Shown here: positions 1 through 7,732 of the stretch, piece by piece
How the letters are laid out: every line of letters starts with the position of its first letter
How positions within the stretch are numbered: position 1 is the first letter of the stretch
Assembly: GCA_023262245.1 (NCBI GenBank)
Contig: JALRDC010000153.1
Location: 1 to 29,105, forward strand
DNA: 29,105 nt
Direction of reading: 5' to 3'
Source of the DNA: Flavobacteriaceae bacterium
GTDB taxonomy: Bacteria > Bacteroidota > Bacteroidia > Flavobacteriales > Flavobacteriaceae
Made by a program: the position numbers and the translations under genes
Notes under the pieces: generated by a model
The model's database searches: none
The model's input: the letters and a program-made list of their open reading frames with translations, nothing else
What the model was told of the DNA's origin: nothing

Positions 1-265
1 TGAACAACTGGCTAAAGCCGGTAGGGTAGCAGACTTTTTAGAATTGGGTGAGCTTTTTGCAAAAGATGCTTTGGAGCGCACCGAATCTTGTGGGGGTCAC
101 TTTAGAGAAGAATCCCAAACTCCAGAAGGAGAAGCTTTGAGAGACGATGCCAACTTTACCTTTGTTTCGGCCTGGGAATATCAAGGTGAACCCGCCGAAG
201 CAAAACTCCATAAGGAGGCCTTGAATTATGAAGAAATTGAAGTAAAAACAAGATCCTATAAATAG
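1..265 (+). CDS. sdhA: Succinate dehydrogenase flavoprotein subunit, C-terminal fragment
   Basis: This is the last 87 codons of a gene that begins left of the window; it is open from base 2 and stops with TAG at 263-265. The text CGGHFREESQTPEGEA and the ending with FTFVSAWEY and VKTRSYK match the C-terminal helical region of Bacteroidota SdhA/FrdA flavoproteins, where the catalytic and FAD domains lie upstream and are not visible here. SdhA oxidises succinate to fumarate and passes electrons to SdhB in complex II at the inner membrane. The sdhB gene follows after 131 bases on the same strand, which supports the identification. An apparent TTG start at 44 is internal and not a real start. Confidence 0.9.
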   Translation, partial: EQLAKAGRVADFLELGELFAKDALERTESCGGHFREESQTPEGEALRDDANFTFVSAWEYQGEPAEAKLHKEALNYEEIEVKTRSYK

Positions 266-324
266 CACTTTGGAGAACAGCTAAAGACCGAAAGAAAAAG
301 ACAATGGTTATGGATCCTATAAAT
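252..324 (+). repeat. 12-base direct repeat flanking the sdhA stop
   Basis: The 12-mer GATCCTATAAAT occurs at 252-263, running into the sdhA stop codon, and again at 313-324 in the sdhA-sdhB spacer. I see no hairpin or other gene in the 131-base spacer. The copy could be a small duplication of the sdhA end or chance in an AT-rich spacer. Confidence 0.35.
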
Positions 325-396
325 CAAAATAGTAAACATTTTAAAAAAAATGGGTAACAGAAAAGCCTATTTTCTTAAAACTAAAAAAAGGGAAAT

Positions 397-1143
397 ATGA
401 AATTGACATTAAAAATATGGCGTCAGGCCAATGCAACAGCTGCAGGAAAGTTTGAGACCTATCCAATGGAAAATGTTTCTCCCGATATGTCTTTTTTAGA
501 AATGATGGACGTACTCAATGAACAACTCATGGCACAAGGCATTGATCCAGTGGCCTTTGACCACGATTGTAGAGAGGGCATTTGCGGTATGTGTTCTATG
601 TTTATCAATGGTGAAGCCCATGGCCCCGATCGTTTAGTGACTACTTGTCAGTTGCACATGCGCAAATTTAAAGATGGTGAAACCATCACCATAGAACCTT
701 TTAGAGCCAAGGCTTTTCCTGTCATTAAAGATTTGGCCGTTGATCGTTCTTCCTTTGATCGTATTCAACAAGCTGGTGGCTTTGTGAGTGTCAATACCTC
801 TGGTAATACGCAAGATGCCAATGCCATTCCTATAGACAAACACGATGCAGATAAAGCCTTTGATGCAGCTAGCTGTATTGGATGTGGGGCTTGCGTTGCA
901 ACTTGTAAAAACGCCTCGGCCATGTTGTTTGTTTCGGCCAAAGTTTCTCAGTATGCACTACTCCCTCAAGGGAAGGTAGAAGCCACAGACCGTGTCCTGA
1001 ATATGGTTAAACAAATGGATGAAGAAGGTTTTGGTAATTGTACCAATACAGGAGCATGTGAGGTAGAATGTCCAAAGGGAATTTCTCTAGAAAACATTGC
1101 CCGAATGAACCGAGAGTATTTGTTTGCGAGTCTTAAAGGTTAA
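397..1143 (+). CDS. sdhB: Succinate dehydrogenase / fumarate reductase iron-sulfur subunit
   Basis: The 248-residue protein carries all three cluster motifs of SdhB in order: a plant-ferredoxin type [2Fe-2S] site (CREGICGMC, with the fourth cysteine in TTCQLHM), a [4Fe-4S] site (CIGCGACVATC) and a C-terminal [3Fe-4S] region (CTNTGACEVECPKGI). It moves electrons from the SdhA flavin toward the membrane cytochrome b subunit in complex II of the respiratory chain and TCA cycle. The length and the CREGICGMC variant fit the B-type enzymes of Bacteroidota. The ATG at 397 follows a purine-rich AAAGGGAA stretch. The membrane subunit sdhC is not in the window and in relatives precedes sdhA. The gene ends 26 bases before a convergent HAD gene. 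Confidence 0.96.
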   Translation: MKLTLKIWRQANATAAGKFETYPMENVSPDMSFLEMMDVLNEQLMAQGIDPVAFDHDCREGICGMCSMFINGEAHGPDRLVTTCQLHMRKFKDGETITIEPFRAKAFPVIKDLAVDRSSFDRIQQAGGFVSVNTSGNTQDANAIPIDKHDADKAFDAASCIGCGACVATCKNASAMLFVSAKVSQYALLPQGKVEATDRVLNMVKQMDEEGFGNCTNTGACEVECPKGISLENIARMNREYLFASLKG

Positions 1144-1169
1144 AATCGTACTTAACTAAAATTAGCAAA

Positions 1170-1835
1170 TCAATTCGTAGCAAGAGTCTGTTCAATCAGA
1201 TTTAAGTTGGTATAATCATTTACTGCAGCTATACAACCCAGTTCCAGTAAACTTTTTTCATCAAACATTGTACTAATCCCAACAACTTCCATTCCTGCTG
1301 CCAAAGCTGCGGTAATACCAGATTTGGTATCCTCAAAAACTAAGCAATCTTTAGGAGCGACTTGGAGTTTTTTGGCTGCCTTTAAAAAAATTTCAGGATG
1401 AGGTTTTCCCTTTTTGATTTGATGACCTCCAGTGGTAGAATGAAAAAAAGGAGCTAGCTCCAAGGCATTAAAAATAAAATCAATATTATCTTGATTTCCC
1501 ATAGTAGCAATTCCCATGGGGTATCCTTTTGTTTGCTGTTTCTCCAAGAAAGCATGTAAACCCTCAATGGGTTGAATGTGTGGACGATATAAATCACGGT
1601 ACAATACCTCTTTATAACTCCCAATGCGAAAAAGCTCTTTTTCATTTTCGATTTCAGGAAATATCCGTTTCATGATTTCAACTAAAGATCCTTTATGGTA
1701 TTTTTTGTCAAAGGTTGCGTAGTCTAAGTCAAGTTGATGAAAAGCGAACAGATCGATCCATGATTGTTTATGATACGACATATTGTCCACTAGGGTCCCA
1801 TCCATATCAAAAATAAGAGCTCTAGGGAAGGGCAT
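1170..1835 (-). CDS. HAD-superfamily phosphatase, beta-phosphoglucomutase-like
   Basis: This 221-residue protein opens with the HAD motif I FDMDGTLVDN, with the nucleophile and acid/base aspartates at D10 and D12. A helical cap follows, then a KKGKPHPEIF lysine motif and the motif IV region CLVFEDTKSGITAA. This is the beta-phosphoglucomutase/phosphatase-like subgroup; the substrate (a sugar phosphate or another small phosphomonoester) cannot be told from the sequence. The ATG at 1835 lies inside the 3' end of the serine hydrolase gene upstream, giving a 14-base overlap that suggests translational coupling. It converges with sdhB. Confidence 0.85.
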   Translation of the reverse strand: MPFPRALIFDMDGTLVDNMSYHKQSWIDLFAFHQLDLDYATFDKKYHKGSLVEIMKRIFPEIENEKELFRIGSYKEVLYRDLYRPHIQPIEGLHAFLEKQQTKGYPMGIATMGNQDNIDFIFNALELAPFFHSTTGGHQIKKGKPHPEIFLKAAKKLQVAPKDCLVFEDTKSGITAALAAGMEVVGISTMFDEKSLLELGCIAAVNDYTNLNLIEQTLATN

Positions 1836-2976
1836 TCAAAACCATTTTTACAAAAGTTCCAATTTGACTAGGTTCTAACCAACGACAAACGATCACTAGA
1901 TCATTATCTGGAACAATTATGATAAAATTCCCTCCAAAACCAGCTGCATAAAATACATTTTGAGGAACTTCCTCCCAGTATCTTGAAGTCCCTTTTTTAT
2001 TTAACCACCACATATAACCATAGTTAACTTGCGATGGAGAGGGTTGAGTAGCCTCTTGAATCCATTCTTTACTGATGAGTTGTTTCCCATTCCAATTCCC
2101 TTGATTTGAGAAAAGTAAACCAAAGCGGGCGTGATCTTCGGTACTAATAAACAGTCCTCCACCAGAGTGACCCCCACCAGAGACCGATTGCATTCTATTA
2201 CCGTCAAGCGCTATCCAAGAGTTTTTGTATCCGTACCACCGCCACGCAGGACTCGCTCCTATAGGATCCATAATGTATTCTTTTAAGACTTGTGGTAAAG
2301 GTTTACGCCAAACATTCAATAGGGAATAGGCAAGGACATTTACTCGAACATCATTGTATTCAAATCGAGTTCCAGGAATATGATAAGTTCTGTTTTTCCA
2401 GTCATCAATGCTCCCTTCTGCTGGTGGGCGGTCAGCCCAATCGTGTCCTCCCCATAAAGTTCCTGACCAATCCGAGGATTGGTTTAATAAATGTTCCCAT
2501 CGAATTTGACCGTTGTGCTTCCCATCAAAAGTAGTGTCCCAAATCAAATTTGTTAAATGGTCTTGAGTCTTAAATAGACCACGATCTACAGCTAAACCAG
2601 CTAAAGTTGACAGATAGCTTTTTGTAACGCTAAAAGTCATATCAACGCGTTTCGTATCTCCCCAAGAAGCAATTACATACCCATTTTTTAAAATCATTCC
2701 TGCGGGGCCTCCTCTTTTTTTCGTGGGTCCCAAAATTTGATGATAAGGTTCTTTTTCAAAGCCCTTTAAAATAGCAATCCGTAAGTCCCGAGGGCCACTG
2801 TATTCATTTTCTTGAGCAAAGTCTAGGGCCGCATCAAGTCTACTTTTATTAATTTTAAAATGTTCTGGACTTTTCTCTGCCCATGATGCTCCATGTGGGG
2901 GAGGGAAATATTGCTGACCGTTGGTTGTCCCAGCAAGTAAGAAAAACAAGAGTGTATATTTGACAAAAATCTTCAC
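1822..2976 (-). CDS. Exported serine hydrolase, class C beta-lactamase / PBP-like
   Basis: The 384-residue protein begins with a signal peptide (about residues 1-20, ending near TTNGQ) and should be periplasmic or outer-membrane associated. The SVTKSY motif supplies the SxxK pair (S116, K119) of the serine beta-lactamase-like fold, with a Tyr-containing second motif at FEYNDVRVN (Y207). The usual third motif HxG/KTG is not clear; the corresponding stretch reads AAGFGGNF. Such proteins include esterases, D-peptidases and amide hydrolases, so resistance to beta-lactams should not be assumed. The start is GTG at 2976, chosen because the signal peptide begins directly there. A TATCTTTA box on this strand (3008-3001) may be its promoter. 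Confidence 0.85.
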   Translation of the reverse strand: MKIFVKYTLLFFLLAGTTNGQQYFPPPHGASWAEKSPEHFKINKSRLDAALDFAQENEYSGPRDLRIAILKGFEKEPYHQILGPTKKRGGPAGMILKNGYVIASWGDTKRVDMTFSVTKSYLSTLAGLAVDRGLFKTQDHLTNLIWDTTFDGKHNGQIRWEHLLNQSSDWSGTLWGGHDWADRPPAEGSIDDWKNRTYHIPGTRFEYNDVRVNVLAYSLLNVWRKPLPQVLKEYIMDPIGASPAWRWYGYKNSWIALDGNRMQSVSGGGHSGGGLFISTEDHARFGLLFSNQGNWNGKQLISKEWIQEATQPSPSQVNYGYMWWLNKKGTSRYWEEVPQNVFYAAGFGGNFIIIVPDNDLVIVCRWLEPSQIGTFVKMVLNALP

Positions 2977-3018
2977 TGAATTAAATTTTTCGATTAACTT
3001 TAAAGATAGCCAAATTCT

Positions 3019-3036
3019 AAATGTTGCTTAACATTT
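3019..3036. promoter_or_regulatory. Palindrome in a divergent promoter region
   Basis: AAATGTT-GCTT-AACATTT forms a perfect 7-base inverted repeat with a 4-base loop between the divergent serine hydrolase and nitrilase genes. It lies 17 bases before the nitrilase ATG. Because both genes point away from it, an operator is a more natural reading than a terminator, although a T-rich run follows on the plus strand. No regulator gene is nearby. Confidence 0.35.
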
Positions 3037-3053
3037 TCTTTTTTTAGATAAAA

Positions 3054-3830
3054 ATGCAAACAAAACTAAGTTTAAAAGCTCTCCAGATTCCTCTTTTTTG
3101 GGAGGATTCTGTGCGAAATCGCTCCCAGATCGAAAAGCTCTTTCTTGACATAAAAGAAGCTGACATTGTCTTGTTGCCCGAAATGTTTACAACGGGCTTT
3201 ACTATGAATGCAACTTCAGTTGCAGAAACAATGGAAGGACCTAGCATTCAATGGATGCAGTTATGGGCAAAGCAAATGCAATGTGTTTTAGGTGGAAGTT
3301 TGGTCATCAAAGAAGGTACTAGCATCTTCAATAGATTTGTAATGGTGGATGCGCATGGAGTATTGGCTCACTATGACAAACGACATACTTTTACTCTTGC
3401 GGGAGAAGATAAAGCCTACACTTCAGGGACCAATTCTGGATTATTTGAATTTAAGGGATGGAAAATTTGCTTAAGAATTTGTTATGATTTGCGGTTTCCT
3501 GTTTGGTCTCGAAATACCGAAAATTATGACTTGTTGATTTATGTAGCCAACTGGCCAGCACCAAGAATAAAGGCTTGGGATATATTACTTCAAGCAAGGG
3601 CAATTGAAAACATGAGCTATGTTGTGGGAGTAAATCGTATCGGTACAGATGAAAAAGGCTTAAATTATTCCGGACATAGCGGAATTTATGACGCTTTGGG
3701 AACCCCCCTAGGTACTACTCAAGAGAATAAAGAAGAAATCCTAAACGCTACGGTTGACTATTCTGAGCTTCAAGAACTGAGGAAGCAGTTGCGCTTTCTG
3801 GAAGATCGGGATAATTTTGACTTGTATTGA
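3054..3830 (+). CDS. Nitrilase-family amidohydrolase (omega-amidase, YafV type)
   Basis: This 258-residue protein shows the carbon-nitrogen hydrolase triad: E43 in LLPEMFTTGF, K109 in HYDKRHTF and C143 in RICYDLRFPVWSRN. The whole layout, including the C-terminal tail that ends in FLEDRDNFDLY, resembles the YafV/omega-amidase branch. That branch deaminates alpha-ketoglutaramate or alpha-ketosuccinamate and so serves methionine salvage or amine transamination. It is expected to be cytosolic. The ATG at 3054 is the only sensible start. Its last 83 bases lie antisense to the end of the neighbouring lipoprotein gene, and both C-termini look genuine. Exact substrate is an inference from family membership. 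Confidence 0.87.
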   Translation: MQTKLSLKALQIPLFWEDSVRNRSQIEKLFLDIKEADIVLLPEMFTTGFTMNATSVAETMEGPSIQWMQLWAKQMQCVLGGSLVIKEGTSIFNRFVMVDAHGVLAHYDKRHTFTLAGEDKAYTSGTNSGLFEFKGWKICLRICYDLRFPVWSRNTENYDLLIYVANWPAPRIKAWDILLQARAIENMSYVVGVNRIGTDEKGLNYSGHSGIYDALGTPLGTTQENKEEILNATVDYSELQELRKQLRFLEDRDNFDLY

Positions 3831-5418
3831 AAGTTTCATTCATATCCCAATTGGCTCTCAAATCTATTTCTTTCCAATAGTAAATTATATTTTCAGGCTG
3901 TATTTTTTTTAAGTAATCTCCTGTATCCCATTTTTTATTACCATTAGAATCTTCTATTAATCGTATTGTATATTTTCCAGGACTGAGCAATTCAAAAGGA
4001 TAATTTCCCCCCGGACGCGGACTTTCATATCGTTCAACTACTTTTTTATTATTGATTAGTTCAATGATATAAGGATCACGGGTATCGTGTTGTACCCTTA
4101 AATAAATATTTCCGTAATCTTCTATTTTTTTGGTAGAAGTTCTAAATACAAGGGTGTCATGGGTTTGCCCCCAAAAATCTTTCAATGCATTAGGCAAGAG
4201 AGTAATATTATATCGATCGTTAGGTAAAACTTCAAAGTCAACGGAAATACGGTCGTAGTTTTCTTGAATTTTTAATTGAGCTGCAACCGGGAGTGTATCT
4301 ACGTTGGTGACTAAAACCCTTTTAGAGTCTACATCTGTGATTGGAAGATTGCTTTCTAGCTCAAACTGACTTTTCAAACCGAGTGACCCTACAGTAAACT
4401 TTTTTACAATTAATGAATCTTTGATAGGTTTCCCTAAAAAAGCTGTTTTGACCCGTAAGGTATCTTGAATTTTCAATTCAAATTTTAAAGAGTCTACTTT
4501 GGCTCCTCGAAACCAATAATTTAAAGTATCTGTTTTTCTACTTTTAGTAACCAATGATTGAAAAGTATCCGGAACCTCACTCACCATCTTAAAAGGCTCC
4601 TGATCATAAGTTCCATAATAAGCCAAAGCCAAATGATGCTCATTAATAAAATAGGGGGCATCCCAATAAAAATTTGTTTTTTCCTTGAATAAACGCAAGT
4701 CAACTATTGAATCTTGAGGGAGTTCTATAGTCCTGTCTAGAAAACCAATTTTATCTATAGCTTGATCAAATAAGTAATTTCCAGTTTGATCTTCTAAAGC
4801 GATAAGAGCGTACTTACCCGCCCGTAAATTTTGAAATCTGTAGATGGTAGTATCCAGTGTGCTGGTGACGTATAAGGGCTTTTCTGTATAAATTGTCGAA
4901 TCCTTGTATACACTGTCTATGGGATAAAGTTGTAAAGAAATGAAGCGTTCGGTATCTCTTTCAAAAGCATCGGTTACCCTTCCTTTAACAAATAAAGAGT
5001 CTATGGTTGCTCCCGTAGAAAGCGTATAGGTTAAGTAAGAGTTGGGATTGGACTCATTATAATCTACAATGCTTTCACCAAAGTTAAAGGTATAAGTAGT
5101 GTTTTCTAAGAGACTGTCTTTCAATTCAACAGCTACTTTTTTTGATGCACCTGTTGTTGGGTAAACCTTATACTGATCAGAGTTTAGTGGAGGCGAGATC
5201 ACCAATTGTTTTCCTACATCCTTTAAAGTTACGTATTCATCAAAAGTTAGGGTAAAACCTTCTTTATCGAAAAAGGTAGTTTTTAGTTTTGGAGATGCAT
5301 TGATCAATCTTGGAGGAATGGAATCTCTTGGTCCACCGGTTGGAGATGCTCGTTTGGCACACTTTAAGGTACACAAAAGAAGGAGGGACAGAAGAATAAG
5401 CGAAGCCGTTTGTTTCAT
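3748..5418 (-). CDS. Ig-like (Big_5-type) domain lipoprotein
   Basis: The 556-residue protein has a lipoprotein signal (hydrophobic to about residue 18, lipidated Cys probably C20 in LKCAKRASPTGG) followed by PTGGPRDSIPPRL. This is the hallmark start of a widespread Bacteroidota family with an N-terminal bacterial Ig-like domain (about residues 30-130) that contains FDEYVTLKD and ISPPLN. The remainder is beta-rich and ends with a prealbumin-like segment (PGKYTIRLIEDSNGNKKWDT). It should be anchored in the outer membrane or periplasm; no catalytic motif is visible and the role is unknown. It sits 39 bases downstream of comF, probably in one transcript. Its last 83 bases overlap the nitrilase gene on the other strand. 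Confidence 0.8.
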   Translation of the reverse strand: MKQTASLILLSLLLLCTLKCAKRASPTGGPRDSIPPRLINASPKLKTTFFDKEGFTLTFDEYVTLKDVGKQLVISPPLNSDQYKVYPTTGASKKVAVELKDSLLENTTYTFNFGESIVDYNESNPNSYLTYTLSTGATIDSLFVKGRVTDAFERDTERFISLQLYPIDSVYKDSTIYTEKPLYVTSTLDTTIYRFQNLRAGKYALIALEDQTGNYLFDQAIDKIGFLDRTIELPQDSIVDLRLFKEKTNFYWDAPYFINEHHLALAYYGTYDQEPFKMVSEVPDTFQSLVTKSRKTDTLNYWFRGAKVDSLKFELKIQDTLRVKTAFLGKPIKDSLIVKKFTVGSLGLKSQFELESNLPITDVDSKRVLVTNVDTLPVAAQLKIQENYDRISVDFEVLPNDRYNITLLPNALKDFWGQTHDTLVFRTSTKKIEDYGNIYLRVQHDTRDPYIIELINNKKVVERYESPRPGGNYPFELLSPGKYTIRLIEDSNGNKKWDTGDYLKKIQPENIIYYWKEIDLRANWDMNETFNTSQNYPDLPESATASSVLEAQNSQP

Positions 5419-5457
5419 TCTTTTTTAGATTCCTCACAAATTAACACAATATTCTAC

Positions 5458-6156
5458 TTACAACCTACAGGCAAGGGAAACGATACTCAATTTTACTTGA
5501 CTATTTTTTAACAAAGTACACGCACAGGCATTTAGAGTCGCTCCGGTAGTAATTACATCGTCTACTAAAAGAAGATGCTCAAAAGATTTTGGTAGGGGTT
5601 GTTTCATTGCAAAAGCTTCATCTACCTCTTTCCAACGGGCATCATGGTCAATTCGCGCCAAGGACTTGGTTTTTTTTACCCGCATTAAGGACTTATTAAT
5701 AAGGGGAATCTGCAGCTGTTTTGCCAAAGGTTCTGCGATTATTTCTGCTTGATTATAACCTCTAGTTCTTTTTTTTGAGGGGTGTAGCGGGACAGGGATA
5801 ATACCATCTAAGGATTTAAAATAGGGACTTTCCATTAGTGTATACCCCAACCACTTGCCCAAATACCTCCCAATTTTTGCTTGTCTGTTGTATTTAAATT
5901 GATGAATCATTCTCGCAACACTTCCCTCTTTTTGAAAACGAAATAAGGCAGCCGCGTTTTCTAAGGGGAAATTCAGTAGTAATTTTTTATATAAAGGATT
6001 TTCTTTTTCAAGATGAAACCCAGTTTGAGGTAATTCTAATTGACAGTTCAAACAGAGCATCTTTTCATAAAAATCCAAATGACTAGAACAACTTATGCAA
6101 CTCCTAGGAAACAATAAGTCAACAAATGAATTTATAGCTTTTGAATACAACATCAT
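5458..6156 (-). CDS. comF: ComF family phosphoribosyltransferase-like protein
   Basis: ComF proteins are cytosolic phosphoribosyltransferase-fold proteins needed for DNA uptake and transformation in competent species. This one has the N-terminal zinc-binding cysteines (CISCSSHLDF then MLCLNC) and the PRPP-binding motif LLLVDDVITTGAT near the C-terminus, plus the GYNQAEI segment typical of the family. The frame is open to a start at 6207, but homologs begin just before the LLFPRSCISC segment. The paired ATGATG at 6156-6151 is therefore preferred, giving 232 residues. It precedes the Ig-like lipoprotein gene, a pairing I recall from other flavobacteria. Whether this organism is competent cannot be judged from the window. 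Confidence 0.88.
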   Translation of the reverse strand: MMLYSKAINSFVDLLFPRSCISCSSHLDFYEKMLCLNCQLELPQTGFHLEKENPLYKKLLLNFPLENAAALFRFQKEGSVARMIHQFKYNRQAKIGRYLGKWLGYTLMESPYFKSLDGIIPVPLHPSKKRTRGYNQAEIIAEPLAKQLQIPLINKSLMRVKKTKSLARIDHDARWKEVDEAFAMKQPLPKSFEHLLLVDDVITTGATLNACACTLLKNSQVKLSIVSLACRL

Positions 6157-6305
6157 TTTTCTAATTATATTCCAACTTGAAAAGACAACAAACAAATTCG
6201 AAGCCAAAATGTTAGGGTTAATGTTAAAGTTGTAATATTTTTAGATTAGCAGAAAGCAATAAACTATCATTGTTCATCAACTTATACTCTTATAAATACA
6301 ATATC

Positions 6306-6641
6306 ATGAATAAAGAATATTACAACCCCAACGACCTTAAAAAGTTTGGAGAAATTACAACTTGGAGCAAAGAACTAGGGGATCGTTTTTTTGAATACTA
6401 TAACAAAGTTTTTGATGAAGGGGCACTTAGCTCGAGAGAAAAGTCACTAATTGCATTAGCGGTGGCTCATGTTGTTCAATGCCCCTATTGTATTGATGCT
6501 TATACCAAGGACGGATTACAAAGAGGGATTGAGAATGATGAAATGATGGAAGCTGTTCATGTAGGCGCGGCAATTAAAAGTGGGTCTGTATTAGTTCATG
6601 GAGTGCAAATGATGAACCGTCACGATCAATTGAGCATGTGA
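6306..6641 (+). CDS. Arsenosugar-associated CMD/AhpD-like peroxidase-like protein
   Basis: The 111-residue protein belongs to the carboxymuconolactone decarboxylase / AhpD fold. It has the redox motif AHVVQCPYCIDAY (C59, C62 with H55) preceded by LSSREKSLIALAVAH. The opening YYNPNDLKKFGEI is the one I associate with the arsenosugar biosynthesis-associated subgroup found beside ArsS. Its biochemical role is unproven; a thiol-based redox function on an arsenical is a guess. A TTG 36 bases upstream (6270) is in frame, but ATG 6306 gives the family-like N-terminus. The stop codon overlaps the arsS start (TGATG at 6639-6643), so the two are translationally coupled. Confidence 0.85.
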   Translation: MNKEYYNPNDLKKFGEITTWSKELGDRFFEYYNKVFDEGALSSREKSLIALAVAHVVQCPYCIDAYTKDGLQRGIENDEMMEAVHVGAAIKSGSVLVHGVQMMNRHDQLSM

Positions 6642-7699
6642 TGATTAAAAAATCTTTAAAGGCGCGAAAGAGTGAACTTTCTAAAACCCAAAGGCAATTG
6701 GATATATTGTCTAATAGTATTTTTAAAAAGGGGGTGTTACCTACTTTTAAAGAAAAACTGGAATCACATAAAATTTCCTCTTTCCAGCCAAAAACATTAA
6801 AAATTCTTCAAATTAATATAGGTTATATGTGCAATCAAGTATGTGCACATTGCCATGTTGATGCGGGTCCGGATCGGAAAGAAATGATGCCTCCTGATAT
6901 CATGATTAAATGTATTCAAACGATGAACGATGCAGGAGTTGAAACAGTGGATTTGACTGGAGGAGCTCCAGAAATGCACCCTCATTTTCGATGGTTTGTA
7001 GAACAAATAAGAAAAAAAACTAAAGTAAAGGAAATTATTGTCAGATCAAATCTCACCATTTTATTGGCAAATAAAAAATACCACGACCTTCCTTCTTTTT
7101 TTGTAAAACACAACCTTCATATCATCTCCTCGCTTCCCTTTTACCGTAAAAATAAAACGGATCGCCAGCGAGGCTCCGGGGTGTTCAACACTTCCATAAA
7201 AGCACTTCAAAAACTCAATGCCGCAGGCTACGGGAAACCAGAATCAGGTTTGATACTAGATCTTGTTTACAATCCTTCAGGAGCCTTTTTACCAGGAGAT
7301 CAAAATGCACTTGAGCAAGATTATAAAAAAGCATTATCTAAAGATTTTGGAATCGTTTTCAATCAGCTTTTTGCCTTAACGAACTTACCGATTAGTCGTT
7401 TTTTAGATTATCTAATTGCTTCCGAAAATTATGAAGACTACATGACAACCATTGTAGAGGCTTTTAATCCTTCGGCAGTGGCGAACCTTATGTGCACTAA
7501 CACACTATCTGTTAGTTGGGAGGGATACCTTTTTGATTGTGATTTTAATCAAATGTTGGATTTAAAAGTAGCAGTTGATCAACCACATATAAATCAGTTG
7601 GATGTTAAAAAACTTCAAAATCGAAACATTCAAATATCTCAACACTGTTATGGTTGCACGGCTGGAGCTGGAAGCAGTTGCCAGGGAAGTTTGACATAG
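6641..7699 (+). CDS. arsS: Arsenosugar biosynthesis radical SAM protein ArsS
   Basis: This 352-residue radical SAM enzyme binds its [4Fe-4S] cluster with the CxxxCxxC motif CNQVCAHC (C64, C68, C71), followed by the GGAPEMHP glycine-rich SAM motif. The C-terminal half is the DUF3641-like Cys-rich domain ending HCYGCTAGAGSSCQG (C336, C339, C347). In this family the 5'-deoxyadenosyl group of SAM is transferred to dimethylated arsenic, giving 5'-deoxy-5'-dimethylarsinoyl-adenosine, the first arsenosugar nucleoside. Some family members have selenocysteine near the end; here the codon is TGC, so it is Cys. ATG 6641 is preferred over the adjacent GTG 6638. The CMD gene upstream and PNP gene 33 bases downstream support one operon. 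No arsM is present in the window. Confidence 0.88.
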   Translation: MIKKSLKARKSELSKTQRQLDILSNSIFKKGVLPTFKEKLESHKISSFQPKTLKILQINIGYMCNQVCAHCHVDAGPDRKEMMPPDIMIKCIQTMNDAGVETVDLTGGAPEMHPHFRWFVEQIRKKTKVKEIIVRSNLTILLANKKYHDLPSFFVKHNLHIISSLPFYRKNKTDRQRGSGVFNTSIKALQKLNAAGYGKPESGLILDLVYNPSGAFLPGDQNALEQDYKKALSKDFGIVFNQLFALTNLPISRFLDYLIASENYEDYMTTIVEAFNPSAVANLMCTNTLSVSWEGYLFDCDFNQMLDLKVAVDQPHINQLDVKKLQNRNIQISQHCYGCTAGAGSSCQGSLT

Positions 7700-7732
7700 A
7701 AATCTTTCAAGGGATTAAACAACTCTTCAATT

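Noticed and set aside
634..843. 69-residue ORF antisense to sdhB
   Set aside because: Falls in conserved SdhB coding sequence; no independent evidence.
6270..6305. Longer CMD-like protein from the TTG at 6270
   Set aside because: The added residues do not fit the family; the conserved N-terminus begins just after ATG 6306.
7682..7690. Selenocysteine at the ArsS tail
   Set aside because: The codon is TGC and no in-frame TGA or SECIS-like hairpin is needed to read through.
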